Source: an uncultured Acidimicrobiales bacterium
GTDB taxonomy: Bacteria > Actinomycetota > Acidimicrobiia > Acidimicrobiales > SZUA-35
Assembly (NCBI GenBank): GCA_938002965.1
Contig: CALKZY010000008.1
Coordinates: 1 to 64,000 of the forward strand
Direction of reading: 5' to 3'
Length of the DNA: 64,000 nt
The translations under genes and the position numbers were made by a program. Under the pieces are notes generated by a model that ran no database searches, was not told where the DNA came from, and saw only the letters and a list, made by a program, of their open reading frames with translations. This document shows positions 37,730 to 46,139 of the stretch, piece by piece; within the stretch, counting starts at the first letter, position 1, and every line of letters begins with the position of its first letter.

Positions 37730-38473
37730 GTGGAACCAGTGACTACACAAACGGCGGGCGCCGTTGTGGCCGAGCTGGAAATCTGCCACTCACGTCCCAT
37801 TGCTCCGACAAGGCGTATCGCTCTCGGCAGTCGAGACCTGCCGTGCGATCCGGCTCCGGGCGCTGGGGGATTGCTACTCGTCGGGGTGCTGGCGCATGTA
37901 GCTCCCGACATCGAGCCCGAACTCCGTGAGGACCTTGTCACTGTCATGGATCGCTTGGGCTCGGGTCGCAAAGTGATTCAACCGATCGTCCGGCACCGCT
38001 ACCAAGTTGATCGGATCGGTTTGACAACGTCGCGTCAGCGTCTCCTGAGCGGGCCGGCTGGCCTCGAGTTTGACTTCGAGGACGAGAACGTGAGAGCCGT
38101 TCAGTTGGCCCTGGGAGCGGTATATGCCGCAGGTACGCTCCCTCCAGCGGCCAAGAAGGCGGTATTCGATGGTTTCCAGAAGGCACTTGTGTGGGAACGT
38201 CCGGTCGATTCGGCGTTCGTGGCGGTTGTAATGGGCGGTCGCTCCATTGACATCGGTGGCCTTCGGGCGTGGAACGATCCGGTTGGCTGGGCTCTCGACA
38301 CACTGGGAATTGATGGGCAACCCGATGAGGTGCCGTCCAAACGTGTGGTGCAGCGACGATTCCGCTCGTTGTTGAGGGATGCCCACCCTGATCATGGTGG
38401 CCACGACGAAGCGGCCGCTGCTCGCATCGCTGAGTTGAGTGAGGCTCGGCGGATCCTACTGGCTTCCGACTAG
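37730..38473 (+). CDS. C-terminal J-domain protein
   Basis: About 247 residues from GTG 37730 (GTG 37739 and ATG 37682 are alternatives). The N-terminal part ('ELEICHSRPIAPTRRIALGS', 'LGSGRKVIQPIVRHRYQVDRIGL') is not a family I can name. The last 50 residues form a DnaJ domain with the H-P-D tripeptide: 'VVQRRFRSLLRDAHPDHGGHDE' then 'ELSEARRILL'. J domains recruit and stimulate DnaK; here at the C-terminus without Gly/Phe or zinc regions, so it is a specialised co-chaperone, client unknown. Confidence 0.75.
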   Translation: MEPVTTQTAGAVVAELEICHSRPIAPTRRIALGSRDLPCDPAPGAGGLLLVGVLAHVAPDIEPELREDLVTVMDRLGSGRKVIQPIVRHRYQVDRIGLTTSRQRLLSGPAGLEFDFEDENVRAVQLALGAVYAAGTLPPAAKKAVFDGFQKALVWERPVDSAFVAVVMGGRSIDIGGLRAWNDPVGWALDTLGIDGQPDEVPSKRVVQRRFRSLLRDAHPDHGGHDEAAAARIAELSEARRILLASD

Positions 38474-38537
38474 TTCACCGGGCATGCCGGATCACAGACG
38501 CTAATCTGGCGTCTGTCGCTGGTTATGGAGGGAACGC

Positions 38538-38741
38538 GTGTCGGAATCGAACGGCGGAGCTGATGGTGGCGGCTCCGAAGCAGCACAGTACAGCTCGCTC
38601 TATACGCAGAGCGTCTTGCGGAGGCTGGCCAGCCTCCGAAGCAGAGGTCTGTCGTCGGATCAAATCTCTCATCGCATCGTGCTGACCCATCCGAACGCCC
38701 GGGTGGCGGCGAGTGGGACGCGTCGGCCGTCGATCGGATGA
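38538..38741 (+). CDS. Small protein coupled to, or broken from, the OmpA-domain gene
   Basis: 67 residues from GTG 38538 with a GGAGGG ribosome-binding site. 'YTQSVLRRLASLRSRGLSSDQISHRI' looks helical; the last 15 residues are Arg/Ser/Gly-rich and less protein-like. The stop overlaps the next ATG (ATGA). In the frame of the next gene the sequence just upstream of that ATG reads 'GGGEWDASAVDR', more natural than the end of this frame, so a single longer protein with a -1 shift near 38700 is possible. Confidence 0.5.
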   Translation: MSESNGGADGGGSEAAQYSSLYTQSVLRRLASLRSRGLSSDQISHRIVLTHPNARVAASGTRRPSIG

Positions 38742-39757
38742 TCGAATTGCTGGACGCTCAGTCCACCGATCGGCCCCTTCGAGTGGCTCAGTCGCCGGAC
38801 AGGTCTGTACCGCACCCGCCGTCGGTTGCCCCGGCCGTCACGTCCACTCCGCTACCCCCGAGAGTTTATGGCGACCGACAGAGCCGTGACCCGAGCCGAT
38901 CGGCACCTCCGGTAGCAGTCGGCTACGAGCCTGGACGCCGCTCGGTGGCGGGCCGATTATTGGTTGCGGCATGTGTCCTCTTGGTTGTTGGCATTGTCGT
39001 CAGTGTGGCGTGGTCTCTTGGACTCGTAGGAGGGGAATCACCAGTTCTGTCCAGCGAGCAGGAAACGCTTGGTGAAGGACAAGTTGAATCAACCGATGCC
39101 GAGGATCCGTCGAGTCCGTTCAGCGCGCTGATCGATGGCTTGCCAGATGAACCGTTGTCGCCCGCCGCCGATGACGGGGACAAGATGATCATTCGTATCG
39201 AACCTCCAGCGGCCGTTGCCGAAGGGGACCTGATCCCGGCTACAGCCACAATTCGCAATGATGGAAAGTTGCACGTTGAGGGAGCATTTGCTTCCGAGAG
39301 CGATGCAGCGGCCTTCCTTGAACGGGCCGGTGACGTGTTCGGGTCCGATAATATTGTCGCCGCCTACCTGATTGACCCCGAAGCGCCGGAGCCGACTGTC
39401 TCCGACGTGGCGCTGGATAAACCGGTACTGTTCAAATCGGGTTCGGCGGAAATCGACCCCGAGTACATTCCGTTTCTGGAAGCGTGCGGCGACGTACTGA
39501 AACTGAATCCGTCGATTGTGATGTCGATCACTGCGTACACCGATTCACAGGGTGACAGCGCCTTCAATCTGGAGCTCTCGCAGGCCCGGGCTAACGCCAT
39601 CGTCGAGTTCTATCGGCAGTTGGAGATTGGTGACTCTCAGCTCGTCGGCACCGGCTTTGGTGAGGAGGCCGCATTCGCCGACAACGACACTGACGGTGGC
39701 CGCCAACAGAATCGGCGGGCCATGCTTCAGCTGATGAATGTCATGGACGAGAGCTAG
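38738..39757 (+). CDS. Membrane-anchored OmpA-domain protein
   Basis: 339 residues. A Pro/Arg/Ser-rich cytoplasmic start precedes one membrane helix ('RLLVAACVLLVVGIVVSVAW', about 68-90), an acidic linker, a BON-like alpha/beta section ('ATATIRNDGKLHVEGAFASE'), and a C-terminal OmpA domain: 'LFKSGSAEIDPEYIPFLEACG', 'ITAYTDSQGDSAFNLELSQARA', 'LVGTGFGEEAAFADNDTDGG' and 'QQNRRAML'. OmpA domains bind diaminopimelate-containing peptidoglycan, so this probably ties the membrane to the wall. The TAG stop shares bases with the stop of the convergent MFS gene. Confidence 0.85.
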   Translation: MIELLDAQSTDRPLRVAQSPDRSVPHPPSVAPAVTSTPLPPRVYGDRQSRDPSRSAPPVAVGYEPGRRSVAGRLLVAACVLLVVGIVVSVAWSLGLVGGESPVLSSEQETLGEGQVESTDAEDPSSPFSALIDGLPDEPLSPAADDGDKMIIRIEPPAAVAEGDLIPATATIRNDGKLHVEGAFASESDAAAFLERAGDVFGSDNIVAAYLIDPEAPEPTVSDVALDKPVLFKSGSAEIDPEYIPFLEACGDVLKLNPSIVMSITAYTDSQGDSAFNLELSQARANAIVEFYRQLEIGDSQLVGTGFGEEAAFADNDTDGGRQQNRRAMLQLMNVMDES

Positions 39758-41325
39758 GTTCCCCCGATCGGCGTTGCGCCGAAGTCGGTCGGCTCCAGCT
39801 CGGGGTCGTCAGGATTGAGCTGCTCCAGTTCGTGATTGGCTGTTTCGGGAAACAGGGCCAAGATGATGGCGACGGCCATCATCGGTCCGAAGATCATGAC
39901 TCCGATGCCTGATCCGAGGTCGTCCCAACGCACGGCCAGCGAGCCTACTATCACCAGCCCAACCGCTGAACCTGCTACACCGACAACGTCAAGCATTCCT
40001 CCCACCCGACCTCTGGCTCTGGTGGGAAACAGCTCGGTTGAGTAGCCCCGCAACGCCGGCACCGCGGCGTTCATCGAGCAGAATCCTACTAGGGCCGCGA
40101 TCCACATGGCCGGCCCGGCCAACTGGTAGGAGGCGGCATAGCCGATGGCTCCGATGGCGATGGCGGTCGCCCCGACCTTCTTGCGGCCAATCACATCGGC
40201 CAGATACCCACCAATGGGGATCGAGGCGGTTGCCGGGATTGAAACAAGAAGCTGGAACACCGTGACGTCGAAGGCGCTGAAGCCGCGATCGTCGGTGAGA
40301 AATTCGTTTCGCAGCTGCGATGCCGGTGAGACGAACATCAGGAACACAAACGATGTGGCGGCCAACATGGCAAACCGTCCCCACTTAATCTCTCCGGGTG
40401 CTTCGGCTTCGTCTGCCACTACGTAGCGCCGCGTCTCGGGTAGCTGACGGCTGAGCCACCAAAGCAGGGGTAGGTAGGCCAACGGGAAGACGAAGATGAG
40501 CCGCCATCCGCCGACGACCAGGTCGGCCAGGGGCAATGTCCAAACCACGAGTGCCGCGCCGAACCCGGTGGTCATCGTGACGAAGGCGATAGCCATTGCC
40601 CGTGATGATGCCGGGACCTCCTCAGTGGCGGCGAGGCCCACCACCGTGATCAGGCCGGTTGTTAGACCCCTGGCGATGGCTTGGGAAACACCGAGGACCA
40701 TCAGACTTGGGGCCAACGCTCCCATGGCGGTGAAGACAATGGCGCCCGCCGCCAGCCAGATCATTAGCGGGCGTCGCCCAATGCGGTCGGCGTAGCGGAG
40801 AAAGACGAATGACAGCAGTACCCCGACGCGTACTGCGGCCAAGGTGTTGGCCTGAGCATCGTCGGCAGCACCGAAGTCGCGGGCGGCGAAGGTGATGGTC
40901 TGACCGATGATGACCCCCATGTAACCGGCCATGGTGCCGATGGTTCCAGCCACGGCGATGAGACGGGCAGTCTCGGCTGTCACGACTTCTTGGGGCCACC
41001 ACCAGCGACGTCGTGGCTGACGGTCTGGTGACTTCAAAGCCTGCCTGAACAACAACCACAGATACGGCCACCACAACGGTATAGCTAGCTGGTAGTCGAC
41101 CTGTTCAGTGGCGGTAGGGATGGGCGCCGTGGAGGTTGGTGTCTGGTCGCTCTCGTGCACCGTCACCGTCCGCCGATAGTGGGTGAACGGTCCGTCCGCC
41201 AACTCGAAGATGTGCTCGTTGCCGTTGCGTCCGGCCGCCACCTCGCGCATCAGATCGCATCTGGGCCGGAGCAAGTTGTCCAGGGTGGCTTTGTCAGCCA
41301 ACCAGGTGCTGGTAACGGTGGACAT
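39754..41325 (-). CDS. MFS transporter with N-terminal cytoplasmic extension
   Basis: About 523 residues from ATG 41325 (an upstream start at 41379 would overlap the preceding gene). Roughly 110 residues of soluble sequence ('MSTVTSTWLADKATLDNLLRP' onward) precede twelve membrane helices. 'RYADRIGRRPLMIWLAAGA' between helices 2 and 3 and 'GYLADVIGRKKVGATAIAIGA' in the second half are the major-facilitator loop motifs; 'PETRRYVVADEAEA' is the central loop. The pattern is of the sugar/metabolite:H+ symporter type, substrate unknown. Confidence 0.8.
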   Translation of the reverse strand: MSTVTSTWLADKATLDNLLRPRCDLMREVAAGRNGNEHIFELADGPFTHYRRTVTVHESDQTPTSTAPIPTATEQVDYQLAIPLWWPYLWLLFRQALKSPDRQPRRRWWWPQEVVTAETARLIAVAGTIGTMAGYMGVIIGQTITFAARDFGAADDAQANTLAAVRVGVLLSFVFLRYADRIGRRPLMIWLAAGAIVFTAMGALAPSLMVLGVSQAIARGLTTGLITVVGLAATEEVPASSRAMAIAFVTMTTGFGAALVVWTLPLADLVVGGWRLIFVFPLAYLPLLWWLSRQLPETRRYVVADEAEAPGEIKWGRFAMLAATSFVFLMFVSPASQLRNEFLTDDRGFSAFDVTVFQLLVSIPATASIPIGGYLADVIGRKKVGATAIAIGAIGYAASYQLAGPAMWIAALVGFCSMNAAVPALRGYSTELFPTRARGRVGGMLDVVGVAGSAVGLVIVGSLAVRWDDLGSGIGVMIFGPMMAVAIILALFPETANHELEQLNPDDPELEPTDFGATPIGGT

Positions 41326-41344
41326 TGAGGTTGCTATCGGCCGA

Positions 41345-41578
41345 CTAGGTCTCGGCTGGATCCTCTTGGCGCCCGGCATCGGAATTGGTGACTGTTTTTG
41401 CGCCTGTGACCGAAGCGCTTTCGGCGTCGGTCTGGTCGTTCAGCTTGGCGTTTACTCGTCGGGTAGCCAGCACCAGTAGACCTACCAGTACGAGCATCGG
41501 GGCCAGGACGACAAGAAGTTCATCCCAGCCTCCCTGGTGGGCCAGGGGAGTGACAGCCCAAACCGTGCCAATGGTCAT
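41345..41578 (-). CDS. Small single-pass membrane protein
   Basis: 77 residues: an N-terminal Trp/Leu section, one helix ('LLVVLAPMLVLVGLLVLATRR'), then a charged Asp/Ser/Glu tail. No family recognised. It ends 19 bases before the MFS start on the same strand, so it probably belongs with that gene. Divergent from the NifU-like gene with about 60 bases between starts. Confidence 0.6.
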   Translation of the reverse strand: MTIGTVWAVTPLAHQGGWDELLVVLAPMLVLVGLLVLATRRVNAKLNDQTDAESASVTGAKTVTNSDAGRQEDPAET

Positions 41579-41641
41579 GACTTCAGACTACGGCGATACG
41601 GATATCCTGGAGGTAACTCAAGACGAAAGTTTTGTCTCCCT

Positions 41642-42037
41642 GTGCCTGACACCTCACCCATCGCAACAAGTGCTGAGAAGCTTGGTTCGACTGAGCCCGA
41701 TTCAGCGAGCACGGATTCAGCGAGAACTGACTCAGAGCCGTCGGCTTCGGCTGACGCCACATCACCCATGTTCGACAAGGTAGCCGAAGTGGTGAAGGTC
41801 ATCAGGCCCGCTGTTCAAGCTGACAATGGTGACATCTTCCTACGCGATGTCGACGATGAGTCCGGCGTGGTTTCCGTTGAGCTTGTCGGGGCCTGCATTA
41901 GCTGCCCGGCATCTAGCCAAACGTTGAAAGAAGGCCTCGAGCGCATCCTCAAACAGCGGGTTGATGGCGTTACTGCCGTACAACACGTCGGTGAGGAACT
42001 GTTGGGCTACGAAGAGGGTACGTCCGTTTCCCTGTAA
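41642..42037 (+). CDS. NifU C-terminal-domain protein (Fe-S cluster scaffold/carrier)
   Basis: 131 residues if GTG 41642 is used; an internal ATG at 41768 would leave just the 89-residue domain. The domain reads 'VAEVVKVIRPAVQADNGDIFL' then 'SVELVGACISCPASSQTLKEGLERIL' with the C-x-x-C that binds a [4Fe-4S] or [2Fe-2S] cluster. The N-terminal 40 residues are a Ser/Thr/Asp-rich linker. Such NFU proteins deliver clusters to apo-enzymes. A cysteine desulfurase gene lies 5 kb away, not in one operon. Confidence 0.88.
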   Translation: MPDTSPIATSAEKLGSTEPDSASTDSARTDSEPSASADATSPMFDKVAEVVKVIRPAVQADNGDIFLRDVDDESGVVSVELVGACISCPASSQTLKEGLERILKQRVDGVTAVQHVGEELLGYEEGTSVSL

Positions 42038-42080
42038 CGGGTGGCTGGCCGTTGAGCCCGTCGTCGAGGGCCAAAACCAA

Positions 42081-42110
42081 AGCGGAGGCCCCGTAGTCGA
42101 GACCTCCGCT
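42081..42110. terminator. Terminator hairpin between convergent NifU-like and mscL genes
   Basis: AGCGGAGG (42081-42088) and CCTCCGCT (42103-42110) form a perfect eight-pair stem around a 14-base loop in the gap between convergent genes. No marked T-run on either side. Confidence 0.65.
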
Positions 42111-42160
42111 TGAAGTAAGTCAGTCCGAGGCAAGCCCGGACTAGTTCGCCTGCCCGAAGA

Positions 42161-42511
42161 TTAGCGGCCCCGGAGAGCGTCCCGAATCTCGGTCAGTAGA
42201 GCCTGGTCTGGTGTCTGAGCTAGTTCGGTGCTGGCACCGGCTCGAGCGAGGGACTTCACGATCATGAAGACAACCCAGGCCATGATGACGAAGCTGATGA
42301 TGGCGGCGATCATGGCGCCGATCGGAAGACCGGCGGGCGCCCAAGTGGCGAAGGTGTCGCCGTCGGGGATGAAGCCGGCTTTGCCGACCAGGGACAGGAT
42401 TACGTTGACAACGGACTCAACCACCGGGGCAAAGGCCAAGGCCAGTATCAGACCGACGGCAATGGGAATGACGTTGAACTTTTCGAGGAACTCTTTGAAT
42501 TCGCTAAGCAT
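42161..42511 (-). CDS. mscL: Large-conductance mechanosensitive channel
   Basis: 116 residues. 'MLSEFKEFLEKFNVIPIAVGLILALAF' style N-terminus: amphipathic helix then the pore-lining TM1, periplasmic loop 'GKAGFIPDGDTFATWAPAG', TM2 'IGAMIAAIISFVIMAWVVFMIV' and a C-terminal cytoplasmic helix. Opens under membrane tension to release solutes on hypo-osmotic shock. GGAGG precedes the ATG at 42511, which rules out the longer upstream frame. Confidence 0.9.
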   Translation of the reverse strand: MLSEFKEFLEKFNVIPIAVGLILALAFAPVVESVVNVILSLVGKAGFIPDGDTFATWAPAGLPIGAMIAAIISFVIMAWVVFMIVKSLARAGASTELAQTPDQALLTEIRDALRGR

Positions 42512-42665
42512 TTGGTCGCCTCCTAGGGCTACTTCCTGGGGATTCCGCGAAATCCCGAGATCTACCGACACGATGTCGGCCGATCTCCAGTATTGCGGCT
42601 GGTGGGCCCTAGGTGGGTGATATTCCACAGCTAGGGCCTACTCCAGGACCGTCTGAGCAGTCCAG

Positions 42666-44156
42666 TCAGGAGTGGTCGAAGCGGTTTCGTAGCGCCCGCC
42701 AGCGCCCGCCAGCCCAGGCGGCGAACTCACTTCCGACGTTGGGGAAGGTCTCGGAGATGTAGGTATCTACCGCCTGTGTTACTGCGTCACCATAGGTCGG
42801 ATAGGGGATGACGGTCCCGTACCACTTGTGGAAAGCAATGTCGTTGGTCATGGCCAGGCTGAACATGGCGATGAGATCACCAGCCCGTGGTCCGACAATG
42901 GTGGCCCCGAGAACCTGTCCGCTCAGCTTCCTGACATCGACGATCAGGACACCGTGTTCCACCTCATCGGTGTAGGCCCGATCGGTGGCCGACAGGTCGA
43001 TCACAATCCGTCGAACATCCCCGGCCGGCGTCTCCACCTGTTCACCAATGGTGGCCACCTCGGGTGACGTATAGGTGACAGCCGGTCGGGGTGGGCGCTT
43101 CTTGAGGGGCAGATAGGGGAGAGCAATGGCTTGGATCAGGCGTCGGCCCCAGGCATTGGCCATGTGGGTTGTGCCACCTTCGGTAGTGACGTCGCCGACA
43201 GCCCAAACCCCTTCAACGTCGGTTCGACCCTTGTCGTCCACAGTGATGTGTCCGCTCTTGGTTGTTGACACCCCAAGCTCGGCCAGACCCAGATCACTGG
43301 AGTTTGGTACTCGCCCGACGGCGACGAGAACGGCATCGACGTCGGTGACGGTGTCGACCGGATCGCTTCCCAGAGGTCCGATCGCCAACTCGCCTGTGGC
43401 GGGCTGGTAGCTATGCGGAGCCAAACCTGGTCTCAAGTCAATTTGGAGAGCCTCAAGAGCCTGGTGCAGGACCTCAGCCGCTTCCGGTAGAAGACCAGGG
43501 AGAATTTGAGGCGCAGCGTCCATAACGGTGACGTTGGAACCCAAACGGCTGAAGGCGACCGCCATCTCGAGTCCGATCGGTCCTGCTCCAACAATGGCCA
43601 GGTGCTCGGGGGCGCTGTTCTGCTCGAAGAGCTCCTCGTTGGTCAGGTACATCTCATCCGGTAGGCCCGGAATCGGGATTTTCCGAGCAGATGAGCCGGT
43701 GGCGATCACGATGTGATCGGCCTCGTAGGCGATGTGATCGGCCACGACGAGATTGGGGGTTGCGTCAGACGGTGGTGAAGACAACGAATGGTCTTCATCG
43801 GGCCGGGTCACTGTGACGGTGTTGGCCGAGGTCAACGTAGCCGTGCCGAAGATGAGATCAATCCCATCCATGCCGCCGAACTCGACGCGCTCATGGGCCT
43901 CAAGGTCGTCCCGGCGACGCCTCACCCGTTGGAGGATCTCGGCCGTGGACCTCGGCTCATCGGTTGATGCTCCGAGCCGGGATGCTGAGAGGTGAAGCAG
44001 CGATTTGGAAGGGATGCAGCCAAAGTTGGTGCAGTCGCCGCCAACCCGACCTCGTTCAATCATCAGGACCCGTTTGTCGAAGCGGGACAGGCCGACGGCG
44101 GCGGTTAAGCCGCCGCTCCCGGAGCCGATCACAATGGCGTCGTAGTGGTTACTCAT
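42666..44156 (-). CDS. FAD-dependent disulfide-reductase-like protein
   Basis: 496 residues with the layout of dihydrolipoamide dehydrogenase/mercuric reductase. FAD motif 'AIVIGSGSGGLTAAVGL', redox pair 'GGDCTNFGCIPSKSLLH' (CxxxxC), NAD(P) motif 'AIVGAGPIGLEMAVAFSRLG', 'GVWAVGDVT', then the dimerisation domain. In place of the C-terminal H-x-H-P-T, which gives the His-Glu base, it reads 'IPYPTYGDAV', so the active-site His is missing, as in many mercuric-reductase-like proteins of unknown substrate. It overlaps the TVP38 gene by four bases. Similar flavoproteins are fused to or paired with TVP38 proteins in other bacteria. Confidence 0.87.
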   Translation of the reverse strand: MSNHYDAIVIGSGSGGLTAAVGLSRFDKRVLMIERGRVGGDCTNFGCIPSKSLLHLSASRLGASTDEPRSTAEILQRVRRRRDDLEAHERVEFGGMDGIDLIFGTATLTSANTVTVTRPDEDHSLSSPPSDATPNLVVADHIAYEADHIVIATGSSARKIPIPGLPDEMYLTNEELFEQNSAPEHLAIVGAGPIGLEMAVAFSRLGSNVTVMDAAPQILPGLLPEAAEVLHQALEALQIDLRPGLAPHSYQPATGELAIGPLGSDPVDTVTDVDAVLVAVGRVPNSSDLGLAELGVSTTKSGHITVDDKGRTDVEGVWAVGDVTTEGGTTHMANAWGRRLIQAIALPYLPLKKRPPRPAVTYTSPEVATIGEQVETPAGDVRRIVIDLSATDRAYTDEVEHGVLIVDVRKLSGQVLGATIVGPRAGDLIAMFSLAMTNDIAFHKWYGTVIPYPTYGDAVTQAVDTYISETFPNVGSEFAAWAGGRWRALRNRFDHS

Positions 44157-44926
44157 GAGCGCTCGCCTTGCGGTTGAATCGTCTCTTCGCTTGATGCGGC
44201 CATATAGCCCTTTTCCATTCTCGATTTCACTATCGACCCCAGAACGACCAGTGTCAGCGATGCCGCCAGGATTCTTATGTCGAAATCCGGGGTTCCGTCG
44301 GAGAGTGAGTCAACTGATGCTCCAAAGCCGACGAAGGCCACGGTCCCCGGAAGCGTTCCCAGAAACGAGCCGGCCATGAACGGCAGAAGGCGGAGTCGAA
44401 GAAACCCACTGAGGTAGCCGACGGCGTCGAACGGCAGATACAGAAGTCGCATGATGGCCGTTGTTTCAAACGGATGAGCTTGAGCTCGCCGCCCAAGCCT
44501 CCCGGTAAGGCCGAGCAGACGCTCACCCAGCACGCCGCTGAGGAGGAATCGGCCCGCCGTGTAGGCGGTCAAGGTGGACAGATTCGAGGCAATAACTGTC
44601 CATGCCGTCCCCCAGTACAGGCCGAAAGCCAAGCCGCCCACGATGGTTAGGACACTGGCCGGAAAAAGAACCAGGGGTCGTGCCACATAGGCGGTGATGA
44701 ACAATGCCGGGCCCCACCAGTTATCGACAAGAACCGTACGAAGCCGTTCGGCCGCCTGCAGCGGCGAAACATCACGAGAGCGGATGTAATAGAGGTAGGA
44801 AGCGATGAGGAGAACCCAGACCGCCACAGCTCCGATGCGCTGAGCAGTGGAGGGGCCGGAGGGAACCTGACTCGCCGTTCCGGACTCCTCGTGCCTCTCG
44901 GAATCATGACGTCCGGCAGTCGTCAC
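44153..44926 (-). CDS. TVP38/TMEM64 (DedA-like, VTT domain) membrane protein
   Basis: 257 residues. The GTG start at 44926 is set by its GTGA overlap with the upstream gene's stop. One N-terminal helix ('IGAVAVWVLLIASYLYYI') precedes the VTT core: 'ALFITAYVARPLVLFPASVLTIVGGLAFG', the re-entrant 'LGRRAQAHPFETTAIMRLLYLPFDAVGYLSGF' and 'FMAGSFLGTLPGTVAFVGFG'. The family is implicated in lipid scrambling and polyprenyl-phosphate or lipid transport. Coupling to a CDP-alcohol phosphatidyltransferase on one side and a flavoprotein on the other suggests a lipid-linked membrane process. Confidence 0.88.
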   Translation of the reverse strand: MTTAGRHDSERHEESGTASQVPSGPSTAQRIGAVAVWVLLIASYLYYIRSRDVSPLQAAERLRTVLVDNWWGPALFITAYVARPLVLFPASVLTIVGGLAFGLYWGTAWTVIASNLSTLTAYTAGRFLLSGVLGERLLGLTGRLGRRAQAHPFETTAIMRLLYLPFDAVGYLSGFLRLRLLPFMAGSFLGTLPGTVAFVGFGASVDSLSDGTPDFDIRILAASLTLVVLGSIVKSRMEKGYMAASSEETIQPQGERS

Positions 44927-45555
44927 CGGAGAAGCTCCAAGCCATTGACAAGCCGTGCTACCCCGCCGAACACAACGAGCGCTGCCATGACCGCCATTAC
45001 CGCTACCGGCCACGATGGCCCGATCAGCGGAGCAAGTAGGAGCACGGTGAACAACACCGTTGTCTCGGCCCCCTCAACAAGGCCTGATGGCATGACGACC
45101 GAGGTCGACCGATGTAATTCGGCCGATTCAGCCTGTGCGGCGTTGCGCTTCTCCAGTACAGCGGCCAGGTACGCCCAGGTGATGGTGTTGAAGTAGAACG
45201 ACGCCAGGAGCACGGCGGTGGCGATCCACGCTGCGTTGGAGCCGACGCCGATAGCAACTCCGAGGGGCAACAGGGCGTACACCGCGACGTCGATCGTTAT
45301 GTCGAGGTAACCCCCGGCGTCAGTACCGGCTTCCTGGCCGAACCTGGCCACAATGCCGTCGATCCCGTCTACAACCCTGTTGACCAACCAGGCGAGAAGG
45401 GCGAGAGGCCAGAGGCCGACAGCTGCCGACAAAGCAGCCGCAACCCCAATAGCACCGCCTACGACCGATATGGCATCAGGCGAGGCATCGGCCAACGGGC
45501 GGGCCAGAGGCCCAAGCATCTGGTGTGAGACCGGTCGTAACTTGGTATCGAACAC
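44923..45555 (-). CDS. CDP-alcohol phosphatidyltransferase family protein
   Basis: About 210 residues. 'VDGIDGIVARFGQEAGTDAGG' followed by 'YLDITIDV' matches the D-G-x2-A-R-x8-G-x3-D-x3-D catalytic signature, within about six membrane helices. These enzymes condense a CDP-linked lipid or alcohol with an alcohol acceptor (phosphatidylglycerol-phosphate, phosphatidylinositol-type or related lipids). The longer frame to 45660 overlaps the SRPBCC gene; the GTG at 45555 ('VFDTKLRPVSHQML') gives the normal length, but is not certain. Confidence 0.82.
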   Translation of the reverse strand: MFDTKLRPVSHQMLGPLARPLADASPDAISVVGGAIGVAAALSAAVGLWPLALLAWLVNRVVDGIDGIVARFGQEAGTDAGGYLDITIDVAVYALLPLGVAIGVGSNAAWIATAVLLASFYFNTITWAYLAAVLEKRNAAQAESAELHRSTSVVMPSGLVEGAETTVLFTVLLLAPLIGPSWPVAVMAVMAALVVFGGVARLVNGLELLR

Positions 45556-45611
45556 CCAACTGTGAACAGATGTCGCCTTACCTCTATTCCGTAGACGGAA
45601 CCGGAAGGGGG

Positions 45612-46070
45612 CTAGAGCGATTCGACCCTGGCCTTCAGTCCAGCCAGATTGCGTCGCCAAATCGCGGCGAGTATCGGTCGGGCCACGGTGGCCCCTAGGG
45701 GGCCGGCCATCCAGAAAGGGAAGACGAGATCTTCGTTCCAGGTAAACCGGGTGGTTGTCTCACCGACCGGAGTAAGTGTGAACATGCCCTCGCCGGTGAC
45801 CACACCCTCGTGGCGGACACCCATTTGTCGAGCGTCCTCCCAGCTTGTCACGGTCATGACGTCGGTGACTCTGAGCGGGCCGACCTTGGTGTCACATTCG
45901 AAACTTGTACCGGCACCGTGAGTCTGCGAACCAAGAAATCGGATGGCCTCAGCATCGGCCATCCACTCGACATGCGACGAGATGTCCTGCACGTAGTCCC
46001 AAATCTGGTCCGGCGTTCGGTTGATGTCGACGCTGACCTCGATGCTCGGGTTGATGGTTCCAAGGGCCAC
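45612..46070 (-). CDS. SRPBCC (START-like) ligand-binding protein
   Basis: 152 residues. 'IEVSVDINRTPDQIWDYVQDISSHVEWMADAE' is the standard polyketide cyclase/SRPBCC start, and the C-terminal helix ends '...ILAAIWRRNLAGLKARVESL'. The fold makes a deep pocket for lipid-like or aromatic ligands. It starts with GTG at 46070. In line with the downstream lipid genes, with gaps under 70 bases, it may bind a hydrophobic intermediate; that is inference. Confidence 0.82.
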   Translation of the reverse strand: MALGTINPSIEVSVDINRTPDQIWDYVQDISSHVEWMADAEAIRFLGSQTHGAGTSFECDTKVGPLRVTDVMTVTSWEDARQMGVRHEGVVTGEGMFTLTPVGETTTRFTWNEDLVFPFWMAGPLGATVARPILAAIWRRNLAGLKARVESL

Positions 46071-46139
46071 TCCATCAGCGTACTGGGAACGGTATGGCCG
46101 AGGTCAGACTGGTCGAGTCCGCTTGGCTGGCTTGTCTGC

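Noticed and set aside
45556-45660. Longer start of the CDP-alcohol transferase at 45660
   Set aside because: It overlaps the SRPBCC gene by 49 bases and lacks family homology.
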